Positions 8,185 through 17,594 of a stretch of DNA of 64,000 bases are shown here, piece by piece. The translations under genes were made by a program, and so were the position numbers. The number at the start of each line of letters is the position of its first letter. Positions within the stretch are counted from its first letter, which is position 1. Where the stretch lies: NCBI GenBank assembly GCA_947504185.1, contig CANNGJ010000001.1:186001-250000 (forward strand), in the 5' to 3' direction. Under the pieces are notes generated by a model. It searched no databases, was not told where the DNA came from, and was given only the letters and a program-made list of their open reading frames with translations. This stretch comes from an uncultured Tenacibaculum sp. Its GTDB lineage: Bacteria; Bacteroidota; Bacteroidia; Flavobacteriales; Flavobacteriaceae.

Positions 8185-8952
8185 CTACTTTTTAAATTTC
8201 TCTAACGCTTTTTTTGTAAAATCAGACAATACTAGTTTTCCTGATGTTTCAGCTCTTTCTATCAATAATTCTGGCCAATTTTCAGTGCCTTTCCATAAAG
8301 CTTTTTTCATTTCAGCTAATGCCTCAGGATTATAAGAAGCTAGCTTTTCTGATAAAATTGCCACTTCTTTATCTAATTCGTTTTTTGTTTCAAAAACACG
8401 AGCATACAATCCTTTCTCTTTTGCCCAATAGGCATTTTTCCAATTAGAAGCATCTAATGTTAATTCAGCTAAACCACTTACGTTTATTTTACGCTCTACA
8501 GCCGGAGCAATTACAAACGGACCAATACCTATTGTGAATTCGGAAAGTTTAATAGAAGCGTGTTCTGTTGCTAATACATAGTCGCAAGCTGCTGCTAAAC
8601 CAACTCCTCCTCCTACTGCTTTACCCTGTACTCTACCTATAATTAATTTTGAACATCTACGCATCGCATTAATTACATTAGCAAAGCCTGAAAAAAAAGC
8701 TTTCCCACTTTCTAAATTATCAATCGCTACTAATTCATCAAATGATGCACCAGCACAAAAAGCTCTTTCTCCTTCAGACTTTAATACAATTACATAAACC
8801 TCATCATTGTTTGATAATGCATCCAATTCGTTAGCTAAACGTGCTAATAATTCACTTGGAAAAGAATTACTCGCTGGATGACCAAATTCTACAGTTGCAA
8901 TGTTATTTTGAATATCGGTATATAAACTTCCGTTTTCTCGGGTTGTTGTCAT
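8185..8952 (-). CDS. Enoyl-CoA hydratase/isomerase family protein
   Basis: A 255-residue crotonase-fold protein acting on acyl-CoA thioesters in the cytoplasm. The oxyanion-hole segments are visible: AFCAGASFDEL near residues 65-75 and GKAVGGGVGLAAACDYVLA near 110-128. SEFTIGIGPFVIAP follows. Where canonical hydratases have two catalytic Glu residues, the first region reads GGGVGLAAACD without Glu, so it may be an isomerase or another crotonase-type enzyme rather than a classical hydratase. Downstream, two tiny membrane proteins follow in the same direction. The substrate cannot be told from sequence. Confidence 0.85.
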   Translation of the reverse strand: MTTTRENGSLYTDIQNNIATVEFGHPASNSFPSELLARLANELDALSNNDEVYVIVLKSEGERAFCAGASFDELVAIDNLESGKAFFSGFANVINAMRRCSKLIIGRVQGKAVGGGVGLAAACDYVLATEHASIKLSEFTIGIGPFVIAPAVERKINVSGLAELTLDASNWKNAYWAKEKGLYARVFETKNELDKEVAILSEKLASYNPEALAEMKKALWKGTENWPELLIERAETSGKLVLSDFTKKALEKFKK

Positions 8953-9001
8953 TTTTTGTTATTTGCTCAAAAATAATCTTAATTTTAGTTTTTAAAAAAT
9001 T

Positions 9002-9457
9002 ATGAAAGGCCAAAACATCAACTTTAAACTTATTGAAGAAATTCCAGAGCAAAAATACATGGATGATTTAGTTCATTTATATACATCGATTTTTGAAGAT
9101 GCTATAGTTCCCTTTTTTATCCAACGATTACATACAAAACAAAAACTTCTTTCATTAATTGCTTATAAAAATGAAGAGCCTATTGGTTTTAAAATTGGAT
9201 ATGAATACAACGACAGTACTTTTTATAGTTGGGTAGGCGGAATAATTCCTAATTATCGTAGAAAGAGTATTGCTAGTTCCTTAGCAAAACAACAAGAACA
9301 CTGGGCAAAGAATAATGGTTTTAATAAATTAAGAACAAAATCTATGAATCGGTTTAAACCGATGTTAATTTTTAATCTAAAAAACGGATTTGATATTATA
9401 CAGGTTTACACCAACGAAAAAGGGCAAACTAAAATAATATTTGAAAAGCTGATTTAA
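9002..9457 (+). CDS. GNAT family N-acetyltransferase
   Basis: A 151-residue single-domain acetyltransferase. The acetyl-CoA-binding motif A is visible as WVGGIIPNYRRKSIASSLAKQQEHWAK (about 77-103), with the R/Q-x-x-G/S-x-S/A pyrophosphate loop in YRRKSIASSL. NGFNKLRTKSMNRFKPMLIFNLKNGF is the usual motif B. The substrate is unknown. It ends overlapping the 3' end of the convergent MATE exporter by 4 bp and starts 49 bp from the divergent hydratase gene. Confidence 0.85.
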   Translation: MKGQNINFKLIEEIPEQKYMDDLVHLYTSIFEDAIVPFFIQRLHTKQKLLSLIAYKNEEPIGFKIGYEYNDSTFYSWVGGIIPNYRRKSIASSLAKQQEHWAKNNGFNKLRTKSMNRFKPMLIFNLKNGFDIIQVYTNEKGQTKIIFEKLI

Positions 9458-10788
9458 ATTTTCTTAGATAAAAACATAAACTTATTTCTAAATTTAAAAA
9501 TTAACGGAATACTCCTCGCAATTATCCATCCATAAAAAGCAATCCAAATTGCATATAATTTGTAATCTAATGAATCGAAAAACAATAATAGCGGAATAAA
9601 AACAAGAGCAGTAGACACTAATAATACATTACGTAAATATTTCATTTCTCCTAAACCTTTAAACATTCCGTCGTAAATAAATGCGATTGAACAAACAGGT
9701 TGCATTATTAAAATAATCCAAAACGTATCGTAAAACTGTATTAGCACCTCTTGTTCTTTAGTGAATATTGTTCCGATAAAATTATAAAAAATGAATCCTA
9801 TAAGCGCTAAGAAACTTCCAAATACTAATCCGTATACAATTAAATTATTCCCTAATTTAATTAATGTTTTGTATGCTTTTGCTCCCAATAACTTCCCTGA
9901 TAAAATATTTCCTGCGGATGAATAACCATCTATCATAAAAGCACCCATTAACCATAAATTAAGTCCAATCGTGTAAGCCGCTATATATTCTTTACCATAA
10001 TCAGCAGCATATGAAGTTGCAAAATACAAAGCTACATTTAAAGCGATCGTTCGTACAAATAGATTTAAAATCATATTTATAAACCTAGGGATTTCTTTAT
10101 TGAATGGTAACTGAAGTTTTAATGATATTTCTGTTTTAGTCAATAATAAATAAACCGATATAATAGCCATTATAACTTGCGCTATTACACTCGCATATGC
10201 AGCTCCTTGAATATTCATTGCAGGGATATATCCTTCGATTCCATATACTAAAATAACATCCAATACAATATTAACAATCGTACCTACAATAGCAATTATC
10301 ATTGGATATATCGTGTTTTGCAACCCTCGAAATGTTCCAAAAATAGCAATTACAAAAAGTGTAAACGGAAAACCAAAAACTCTAATTTTATAATAATCTA
10401 CCGAATACTCTAAAATGGTTCCTGATGCATTGTAAAACTCAAAAATTTCTTTTGAAAATGGGTAACTTATTCCTAAGATAAACAAGCTTGTTATAACTAC
10501 TAACACAATTGCTTGTGCTGGTAAATTCTTAACTTCATCTAACTTATTAGCCCCTAAATATTGAGAAATAATAGATGATATTCCGCTACGAGTTTGCCCA
10601 AAAACCCAAATTAGCATCGATAAAAAAGCACCTACAATACCAATCGCAGCAATACTTTCTGTAGCATTAATATCAATATTACCAACAATTGCTAAATCGG
10701 TTGTAGACAATAAAGGTTCTGCAACTCCTGCAATTAATGCAGGAATTGCGAGTTTGTTTATGTGTTTAAAGCTGATGTTGTGGCTCAA
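9454..10788 (-). CDS. MATE family efflux transporter (DinF/NorM-like)
   Basis: A 444-residue inner-membrane protein with about 12 hydrophobic helices in two homologous halves, the standard size of MATE multidrug/Na+ or H+ antiporters. Family-like segments are LAIPALIAGVAEPLLSTTDLAIVG at the N-terminus, a WVFGQTRSGISSIISQYLGA loop after helix 2, and the repeat-like DGYSSAGNILSGKLLGA after helix 7. The mid-protein RGLQNTIYPM loop is of DinF type. The substrate is not predictable. It is convergent with the GNAT gene. Confidence 0.93.
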   Translation of the reverse strand: MSHNISFKHINKLAIPALIAGVAEPLLSTTDLAIVGNIDINATESIAAIGIVGAFLSMLIWVFGQTRSGISSIISQYLGANKLDEVKNLPAQAIVLVVITSLFILGISYPFSKEIFEFYNASGTILEYSVDYYKIRVFGFPFTLFVIAIFGTFRGLQNTIYPMIIAIVGTIVNIVLDVILVYGIEGYIPAMNIQGAAYASVIAQVIMAIISVYLLLTKTEISLKLQLPFNKEIPRFINMILNLFVRTIALNVALYFATSYAADYGKEYIAAYTIGLNLWLMGAFMIDGYSSAGNILSGKLLGAKAYKTLIKLGNNLIVYGLVFGSFLALIGFIFYNFIGTIFTKEQEVLIQFYDTFWIILIMQPVCSIAFIYDGMFKGLGEMKYLRNVLLVSTALVFIPLLLFFDSLDYKLYAIWIAFYGWIIARSIPLIFKFRNKFMFLSKKI

Positions 10789-10842
10789 AGCAAGAAATTA
10801 AACCACAAAAGTAGTGAGTTTATTAGATAATTAATCTCTTTT

Positions 10843-11637
10843 TTAAAACATTGATACATCAAAGTTAGTATTGAATTTAATGTTTTCTGAAAATTGTTGA
10901 AATAAGATATCTCCTTTAATATTCCCATCCCAATCTGCCATATATACATCTCTTTTTGTCATAATAGAAATACCATTTACAGTTGAGTACGAAGGTTTCA
11001 TTAATAAAGGTTGTGGTATGCTAGAACCTTTTACAGTAAAAAGAAACTGATCAACTAAATTTGTTTTTGGATTAATGTATAGTATAAAATCATCTTGAAA
11101 TTCTCCAATGTTTTTCTCAAACCCTAGTTTTACAATTTTATAATTGATGTTATTTACTTTTCTGTCAGGAAGAAGTTTATAGGTAAGTCCTTGGTCTAGC
11201 AGTTTTTGCATCATTGTAAACCAGTAGAAATTGGCTTTTCGTAAAAACTTTTCGCTTTCTAAAGCTGAAGAATCTTTAATAAATTTATTTCCTAATTTTA
11301 CCTGTATTTTGTCTTTTCCATTATAATATTGGATAACTGTTTTTTTATTTTTAGGAAAGACTAAAAGTTCGTGAATTTTATATTCTCCTAAGGATATTTC
11401 TCCTTCAAAAATATATCGTTCTGTAGAAATATCTTTTATCTTTTTTTTAGTGTCATAAAAAGTATATGTAAAGGCTACATTTTTTAGCTTCTTGAGTTGC
11501 TCATAATTTCCTGTTTTTGCTACCATTTTAGCAATTAGAGCTTTTGCAGGATTGCTATATGTAATCTTTTTAGTTTCTTCTTTTTGTTTACAAGAAGCAT
11601 AAATAAAGACTATCAACAATAAGTATATGTTTTTCAT
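10843..11637 (-). CDS. Lipoprotein, DUF6503-like
   Basis: A 264-residue protein starting MKNIYLLLIVFIYASCKQKEE, a lipoprotein signal with lipobox Y-A-S-C, so Cys is the lipidated +1 residue. The rest is beta-rich and reads like the flavobacterial DUF6503 family (KMVAKTGNYEQLKKLKNVAFTY near the mature N-terminus, ILYINPKTNLVDQF later). The function of that family is unknown to me. A longer frame starting at 11673 would overlap the upstream receptor gene and bury the signal peptide, so 11637 is chosen. It is the last gene of the YceI/receptor operon. Confidence 0.75.
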   Translation of the reverse strand: MKNIYLLLIVFIYASCKQKEETKKITYSNPAKALIAKMVAKTGNYEQLKKLKNVAFTYTFYDTKKKIKDISTERYIFEGEISLGEYKIHELLVFPKNKKTVIQYYNGKDKIQVKLGNKFIKDSSALESEKFLRKANFYWFTMMQKLLDQGLTYKLLPDRKVNNINYKIVKLGFEKNIGEFQDDFILYINPKTNLVDQFLFTVKGSSIPQPLLMKPSYSTVNGISIMTKRDVYMADWDGNIKGDILFQQFSENIKFNTNFDVSMF

Positions 11638-11647
11638 TCTTTTAGTT

Positions 11648-14002
11648 TTATAGGAATCCTCCTCGTTTTTCATTATTATCTCTTCTTTTTCTTTTTAAAG
11701 CTTTGTTTTTTCCTCCTCCAAATCGATATGAAACTCCAAAATAAACAGTTTGAGAATCTCTTCGTAAATCACCTTTTTGAAATATTGTTCTGTAACTTTC
11801 AAAAGCAAATCGTTGTGTTTTAAAGATGTCATTAAAATTGAGGCTAAATGTACCTTTTCCTTCAGAAAAATTATATCTAGCACCTGCATTCACATAGTAA
11901 TTACTCTTTAATTCATACTGAAGAATTTTTTGCTTTCCACTAAATCTTCCAAATAATTGGAAAGTTAACTTTTGAGTTGCTTTAAAATTATGGCTCATTC
12001 TAAAATTGGTCGCTGTATTGGTAATTTCTACTTGTTCGTTTTCTATATCTCCTTTTTGTTTTCTTGAATAGATATCAAAACTAGTATTAAAGTTCCACCA
12101 AGAAACAGGTTTGTAATTTGCCGCTAATTCAAATCCGTAGGCGCTATTATCTTCAAAATTGTCATAATCTAAGACCAGTTTTGTTGGGTCATTTACATCA
12201 AAATATCCTATTCTATTTATTTCATCTTTAATTCTTCTATAAAATGTGCCTAAAGTAAGACTCCCTTTATCTAGTTTTCTAGTATAATTGAATTCAATAG
12301 AGTTTGTAAATTGTGGATTTAACCTCATATTACCAATAGCAATTATTTGCGGGGTATTCCATGCTCTTATTGGGTTTACTTGATTTAATCCAGGGCGGTC
12401 AACTCTTCTACTAATACTTAACTGATAATTATTTTTTTGTTCTTCATCTGGCGTATATTTTACAAATGCTGATGGATAAACATTAAAAAGGTCATCTTTA
12501 AAAAAGTCTATGTTTTGGTTTACTTCTGAGAATTGCGATGTTACTTTATAATCTTCTAATCGAACACCTAACTGATATGTCCATTTTTCAAAGTTTTGAC
12601 GAAATGTGGTGTAAAAAGAATAAATATCTCTATCATAACTAAACACTGAATTATTAAGCACTGTATTTGTTGTATTATAGGTATTTGTTGTTCTTCTAAA
12701 ACGAGACTCAAATCCAAGCTCTAAAGTAGATTTTTCTGATAGTGGATTTACATAATCTAAATTGATAGTTGTGTTTTCTCGATTATCTAAAATAATATCT
12801 GAATAATTATTATTTGGTGTATTTCCTCCAAAAGTAAAATCGGTAATATTATCACTTTCAAAATCATTATAATCTATTTCTAACTCAATATTATGCCCAC
12901 TATCATTAAAATGATGTTTAAAATCAAAGTTATAAGTAGCTGCGTTATTATTCTTATCAAAAGTGTAGTTTTGAGAAAAGTTATTTAAAGGAGTATTTAC
13001 ATACGTTACATTAGAGTTCGCCTTAAAATCGCTTCCAAAAACATTTTGATTGGTATATATTGAGATTGTGTTCTTTTCATCAATAAAATAATCGATTCCT
13101 AGTTTATATAAATGAGACGAATTATCAACCAAATTATCTAAATGTTGCGCAGAATTTTCAACAAAACGAACAATACTTCCTTTTAAATTGTTTTCACCAA
13201 AACTATTTCCATAGTTTCCATATATATTGAATTTTCCTGTTCTATAATTTAATCCTAAAGAACCATTAAATCGTGTTTTTTCTCCTTGTGTTAATCCTAA
13301 ATTAAGGTTTCCGTTAAATCCTAATTTAGCATTTTTATGAAGAACAATATTAATAATTCCACTCATTCCTTCAGGGTTATATTTTGCTGATGGAGATGTG
13401 ATTAGTTCAATTTTCTTAATGGATGAAGAAGGAATTTGTTGTAATAATTGAGAGGCTTCAATATTTGTAGGTTTTCCGTCGATTAATACACGAACATTTT
13501 CATTTCCTCTTAACGCAATTTCCCCATCTTGATTTATACTTACCGACGGAATGTTTCCCATAATATCTGAAGCTGTGGCACCAGCAGTAGTTAAGTCTTT
13601 ACCAATATTAATTACTTTTCGATCAATTTTTTGTTCAATAGTTGAGCGTTCTGCGACAATAGAAACTTCATCTAAAACTTGTGCTGACTCTTCAATAAAT
13701 AATGTGCCTAAACTTGTTTTTCGCTTGTTACTTTTAATATCTTTTATTATTGTTTTATATCCAATGAATTGAACTTCAACCAAAAATTCATTCACAGGAA
13801 TTTTAGAAATTTCAAATGTTCCATTCTCATCAGTTATTCCTCCTGTAATTGTATTATTACTTGTTTTGGATTTAATAATAATTGTAGCGTATAGAATAGA
13901 TTCTTTAGTGTTTTTATCTGCAATTTTCCCACTAATAGTATACGTTTGCGTAAAGCTTAACCAGCTTATACTACAAAAAATAAGAGTAAGTATCTGTTTC
14001 AT
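11648..14002 (-). CDS. Outer-membrane beta-barrel receptor (TonB-dependent-receptor-like, carboxypeptidase-regulatory domain)
   Basis: A 784-residue protein with signal peptide MKQILTLIFCSISWLSFTQ. A CarboxypepD_reg-like domain (about 22-105; SGKIADKNTKESILYATI) is followed by a plug domain (about 120-220) with DIMGNIPSVSINQDGEIALRG and VRVLIDGKP. A long beta-barrel of the OMP_b-brl_3 type ends in SYRFGGGKNKALKRKRR and a basic tail. Such proteins sit in the outer membrane of Bacteroidota. The ligand is unknown, with a peptide, metal or siderophore uptake role possible. It lies between yceI and a lipoprotein gene with gaps of about 10 bp, forming one operon. Confidence 0.9.
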   Translation of the reverse strand: MKQILTLIFCSISWLSFTQTYTISGKIADKNTKESILYATIIIKSKTSNNTITGGITDENGTFEISKIPVNEFLVEVQFIGYKTIIKDIKSNKRKTSLGTLFIEESAQVLDEVSIVAERSTIEQKIDRKVINIGKDLTTAGATASDIMGNIPSVSINQDGEIALRGNENVRVLIDGKPTNIEASQLLQQIPSSSIKKIELITSPSAKYNPEGMSGIINIVLHKNAKLGFNGNLNLGLTQGEKTRFNGSLGLNYRTGKFNIYGNYGNSFGENNLKGSIVRFVENSAQHLDNLVDNSSHLYKLGIDYFIDEKNTISIYTNQNVFGSDFKANSNVTYVNTPLNNFSQNYTFDKNNNAATYNFDFKHHFNDSGHNIELEIDYNDFESDNITDFTFGGNTPNNNYSDIILDNRENTTINLDYVNPLSEKSTLELGFESRFRRTTNTYNTTNTVLNNSVFSYDRDIYSFYTTFRQNFEKWTYQLGVRLEDYKVTSQFSEVNQNIDFFKDDLFNVYPSAFVKYTPDEEQKNNYQLSISRRVDRPGLNQVNPIRAWNTPQIIAIGNMRLNPQFTNSIEFNYTRKLDKGSLTLGTFYRRIKDEINRIGYFDVNDPTKLVLDYDNFEDNSAYGFELAANYKPVSWWNFNTSFDIYSRKQKGDIENEQVEITNTATNFRMSHNFKATQKLTFQLFGRFSGKQKILQYELKSNYYVNAGARYNFSEGKGTFSLNFNDIFKTQRFAFESYRTIFQKGDLRRDSQTVYFGVSYRFGGGKNKALKRKRRDNNEKRGGFL

Positions 14003-14011
14003 TATAATTTT

Positions 14012-14623
14012 TTATTGCTTTGTTAAATGAATTTCTGCATCTAATAATACTTTATTGCTTAAAGCTAATTTTGCTGGCGGATAGTTAGTTCCTACTTTAA
14101 AATCTTCTCTAGCAATAGCCCCAATTATTTTAAAAATAGCTACTGTTTTTTTAAATCTAGGATGTAGAAATTTACCTTTATATATTGCTTTTAATTCAAT
14201 AGGCTTTGTAATCCCTGTCATTGTAAAATTTCCTTTTATGTTATATTCTTTTTCTGAAATTTTAGACATAGATGTACTTATAAAAGTTATTTTTGGATAG
14301 GTTTCAGCATCAAAAAAATCTTTAGTTTTTAAATGTTTATCTCTTGCTGGTTGATTGGTATTTACAGAAGCTGTTTCAATGGTAATATTTACGGTAGCAT
14401 TGTTAAAATCTTCATCGTTTGAAATAAAAGTTCCTTTATATGTATCAAACACTCCTTTAATTTCTCCAATTTTAAAATAAGAAATACCAAAGTTAATTTT
14501 AGAGTGTGAAGGGTCAATTTTCCAAGTATTTTGTTGTGCATTTATATTTCCAAAAGCAAAAACTAAAAGAAATAAAAAGGTCAATTTTTGTAATTTTTTT
14601 TGAGTGATAACTTGAAGTTTCAT
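14012..14623 (-). CDS. YceI family periplasmic protein
   Basis: A 203-residue protein with a signal peptide (KLTFLFLLVFAFGNINAQ) followed by the YceI fold: WKIDPSHSKINFGISYFKIGEIKGVFDTYKG at the mature N-terminus and TFISTSMSKISEKEYNIKGNFTMTGITKPIEL mid-protein. YceI proteins are lipocalin-like and bind isoprenoid-type lipids. The start at 14623 is chosen over 14653 because the extra ten residues (MRDEFKKYKK) would precede an already basic n-region. It is the first gene of the operon with the receptor and lipoprotein. About 200 bp divergent from it lies a LytS/LytR-type sensor pair that may control it. Confidence 0.9.
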   Translation of the reverse strand: MKLQVITQKKLQKLTFLFLLVFAFGNINAQQNTWKIDPSHSKINFGISYFKIGEIKGVFDTYKGTFISNDEDFNNATVNITIETASVNTNQPARDKHLKTKDFFDAETYPKITFISTSMSKISEKEYNIKGNFTMTGITKPIELKAIYKGKFLHPRFKKTVAIFKIIGAIAREDFKVGTNYPPAKLALSNKVLLDAEIHLTKQ

Positions 14624-14823
14624 TTTTTTATATTTTTTAAATTCATCACGCAAAGTAGTTTCTATATAAAACCCTTTTTTTTGAAGTAGATAGAGAATAG
14701 AATTTAGTCGTTATAAGTTCTTTTTATTTGAAAATATATTTTGTCTGTATTATTGTATAATCCATCGACTTAAGGAACTATTTTATCTACACATTTAATT
14801 TTAAAGTATTAAGAATTGTACAT

Positions 14824-15903
14824 TTGGTTTTTAAAGAAATTTTGGAAACATTAAAAAGATACATACAACAGCCTACTATAAGCTACCTTTTATTTTGGGT
14901 GTTATTTGTTGTATTTACAGCAACAGCGTCTAGCTGGTATTATTCAAGTACACGAGAGGTTATAGAGGTCTATACTTTTAGAACAATTATTCAATTTGTA
15001 ATAACCTCTACAGTAATTTTTGTGTTTATTCCAAAATTTTTAAATCGTGGACATAAGGTTCTATTCTGGATTTTTTCTTTGGCTTTATTGGCTTTAGGAT
15101 TTGTAACCTGTACTTTGATAAAAGTCTATTATTTAGAACCCACGTATCCTATAACTTACCAGAATTATTTAAAAAGATTTCCTGAAGCCACCTTATATAG
15201 TAGGTTAATTAGCATAAAAGAATTTATACGAGTTTCTAATTATTTATTACAACCTACTTTTTTGTTATTGGCTATTCGATTTTATAGAAAACAACAAGCC
15301 TTAACGAAGCTTAACGAACAAAAAAAAATAGCTGAGCTAACCGCTTTAAAAAATCAATTAAATCCGCATTTTTTATTTAATACCTTAAATAATTTATATG
15401 CCTTGGCTTTTCAAAAGTCAGACAGAACGATGTTAGTTATTCAAAAATTATCAGAAATTTTAGACTATACTTTATACGGTTGTAATAACACCTATGTACC
15501 GATACAAAAAGAGGTTGAATTAATAGAAAACTATTTAGATTTAGAAAAAGTACGATATGATGATAGGGTAACTATTTCGTTTAAAAAAGAAATTTCTTCT
15601 AAAGGGAAAATTGCGCCATTATTATTGCTGACTTTTATTGAAAATGCATTTAAGCATGGAGTAAGTCAAGAATTAAAAGAAGCCAATATTGAAATTAATC
15701 TTTCTCAAAAAAATGATATTATTGATTTTTCCATAGAAAACACAAAACCTCAAACAAAAGGTTTAAATGGAGAAAAAAAGACTGTTATTGGTCTTGAAAA
15801 TGTTAACAAGCAATTGAATTTACTCTATCCTAACAAACACTCTTTAAATATCAAAGAAGATGCTAAGTCATATTATGTACATCTAAAATTAACCACAGTA
15901 TGA
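14824..15903 (+). CDS. LytS/YehU-type membrane sensor histidine kinase
   Basis: About 359 residues. The N-terminal half has four hydrophobic helices (about 17-38, 52-70, 77-98 and 140-155). A short coiled stretch follows, then the His_kinase domain ELTALKNQLNPHFLFNTLNNL with phospho-acceptor His182, and a HATPase domain with LLLLTFIENAFKHGV. It overlaps the response regulator by 4 bp (GTATGA). The only plausible start in the open frame is TTG at 14824; no ATG fits before the first helix. The signal is unknown. Its divergent neighbour is the YceI/receptor operon, a likely target. Confidence 0.9.
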   Translation: MVFKEILETLKRYIQQPTISYLLFWVLFVVFTATASSWYYSSTREVIEVYTFRTIIQFVITSTVIFVFIPKFLNRGHKVLFWIFSLALLALGFVTCTLIKVYYLEPTYPITYQNYLKRFPEATLYSRLISIKEFIRVSNYLLQPTFLLLAIRFYRKQQALTKLNEQKKIAELTALKNQLNPHFLFNTLNNLYALAFQKSDRTMLVIQKLSEILDYTLYGCNNTYVPIQKEVELIENYLDLEKVRYDDRVTISFKKEISSKGKIAPLLLLTFIENAFKHGVSQELKEANIEINLSQKNDIIDFSIENTKPQTKGLNGEKKTVIGLENVNKQLNLLYPNKHSLNIKEDAKSYYVHLKLTTV

Positions 15904-16601
15904 GCTATCAATGTGTAATTATAGATGATGAAAAATTAGCAAGAGAATTGCTGGAAGCTTACATTTCTCAAGTTCCTAATTTTGAACTAGTAGCATCTTG
16001 TGCCAGCGCTATTGATGCCAGTGATGTTTTAAACAAAAAACATGTAGATTTATTATTTTTAGATATAGAAATGCCAGTGCTAAAAGGCACCGATTTTTTT
16101 AGAAATTTAGTTCAGAAACCTAAAGTAGTTTTTACAACTGCTTATAGAGATTATGCCATAGATGGTTTTGAATTGAATGCTGTAGACTACTTACTAAAAC
16201 CTATTATTTTTGATCGTTTTTTTAAAGCCATTCAAAAGTTTTTAGCAACGCAAAAAACAGTTGAAAAAGAAACTATTATTCAAACTAAACCTACTCAGAA
16301 AAATAATTTTATCTACATATCAAAAGGAAGAAAAAAAGTCAAGATTTGGTATGATGATATTTTATATATAGAAAGTTTTAAAGATTATATAAAAATCCAT
16401 TTAAAGGAAGAAACTCATACTATTAAATATAAAATTTCTGTTTTTGAAACAGAATTAGATGATCGTTTTGTAAGAATACATCGCTCTTATATTGCCAATA
16501 CAGATAAAGTTACTGCCTATACCAAAGACGATATAGAAATAGGGAAAATAGAAATTCCTATTGGCGGAAATTATAGAAAAGGTATTCTTAATAGGTTATA
16601 G
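15900..16601 (+). CDS. LytTR-type response regulator
   Basis: A 233-residue cytoplasmic regulator. The receiver domain (about 1-120) has acidic pocket IIDDEK, phospho-acceptor Asp55 in LLFLDIEMP, and Lys in YLLKPI. It is joined to a LytTR DNA-binding domain (about 137-233) with FIYISKGRKKVKIWYDDILYIES and FVRIHRSYIAN. LytTR domains bind paired direct repeats about 21-22 bp apart. It overlaps the kinase gene and forms the pair with it. No promoter target is proved here. Confidence 0.93.
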   Translation: MSYQCVIIDDEKLARELLEAYISQVPNFELVASCASAIDASDVLNKKHVDLLFLDIEMPVLKGTDFFRNLVQKPKVVFTTAYRDYAIDGFELNAVDYLLKPIIFDRFFKAIQKFLATQKTVEKETIIQTKPTQKNNFIYISKGRKKVKIWYDDILYIESFKDYIKIHLKEETHTIKYKISVFETELDDRFVRIHRSYIANTDKVTAYTKDDIEIGKIEIPIGGNYRKGILNRL

Positions 16602-16645
16602 TAATTTAAACTTTCAATGTTTAAAAAATACTTTTTTAAAATACC

Positions 16646-16653
16646 TATATTTG
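16646..16653 (+). promoter_or_regulatory. -7 promoter box for the universal stress protein
   Basis: TATATTTG matches TAnnTTTG and lies 23 bases before the ATG at 16677. Confidence 0.5.
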
Positions 16654-16676
16654 TTTTTTAATCCTTTATTAAAAAC

Positions 16677-17471
16677 ATGAAAAACATATTAGTTCCTATC
16701 GGTTCTACCGAAAACTCAATAAATACCTTACAATACGCTATTAATTTTGCTGAAGCTACAAATGCAAAAGTATTTGTAATGCGTGCCTACAAAGTTTTAA
16801 CAAAAGCTGGTGCCTTTGTAAATGCTGATGACACTATGCAACGTGAAACAAATTTATATTTAAGAGCTATGATTAATTCTGTTGATAGAAAAAACGTAGC
16901 CATTAAAATGATTACTGCAAAAGGTGATGTTTTAGAAAGTATTACTGCTATTGATAGAGAATTAGGAATGGACTTAATTATTATGGGTCCAAAAAGTAAC
17001 TCGATAAAAGAAGAAGTATTTTTAGGAAACACCTCAGGTAGCGTTTTAAAACAAACCAACATTCCTATGTTAATTGTTCCTGACGGCTATAAATTTTCTC
17101 CAATAAAATCGGTGTTAACTGCTTTTAAATCGGGAATTATGAACAAGGAAAATGTATTAAGTCCTTTAAATAAAATCTTAAAAACTTTTAACGCTTCTTC
17201 TAATTTATTATTGGTAAAAACACCTAATTACACTGAAGAAGATTTAGTTTTAGATTCTAATTTAGGAGAGATAAAAAACGAATTAACTGTAACTGAAAAT
17301 GCTACTACTTTTCAAGGTGTTTTAGAACATTTTCAATCTCATAACCCAGATTTATTATGTGTGTTTAGACGTAACCGTGGATTTTTTCAAAAACTATGGG
17401 AAAAGAATACAATTCTAAAACAAGAGTTTCATTGTAGCGTTCCTTTATTAGTTTTAAGAGGAAAGTTGTAA
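16677..17471 (+). CDS. Universal stress protein (UspA family), two-domain
   Basis: A 264-residue protein. The N-terminal Usp domain (about 1-140) begins KNILVPIGSTENSINTLQYAINFAE and contains the ATP-binding loop as LIIMGPKSNSIKEEVFLGNTSGSVLKQ followed by IPMLIVP. The second half (about 145-264) is a degenerate Usp domain ending CSVPLLVLRGKL without a clear G-x2-G-x9-G loop. This one-good, one-decayed design is common in Bacteroidota. It is monocistronic with its own -7 box. The role is stress-related, with no specific partner visible. Confidence 0.9.
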   Translation: MKNILVPIGSTENSINTLQYAINFAEATNAKVFVMRAYKVLTKAGAFVNADDTMQRETNLYLRAMINSVDRKNVAIKMITAKGDVLESITAIDRELGMDLIIMGPKSNSIKEEVFLGNTSGSVLKQTNIPMLIVPDGYKFSPIKSVLTAFKSGIMNKENVLSPLNKILKTFNASSNLLLVKTPNYTEEDLVLDSNLGEIKNELTVTENATTFQGVLEHFQSHNPDLLCVFRRNRGFFQKLWEKNTILKQEFHCSVPLLVLRGKL

Positions 17472-17594
17472 GCATTATTACTGCAACGTTAAATCTTTTT
17501 AGATTTCTACGAAACAATAAAAAAGATTGTATATTGATTATCAATTAATTTGATTTTATCAAGTTTTGAATACCTCAAAGAATCAATATTATCT

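Noticed and set aside
14624..14823. Clear LytTR paired repeats between the YceI operon and the LytS gene
   Set aside because: I could not point to two convincing direct repeats at the expected spacing by eye, so no site is reported.
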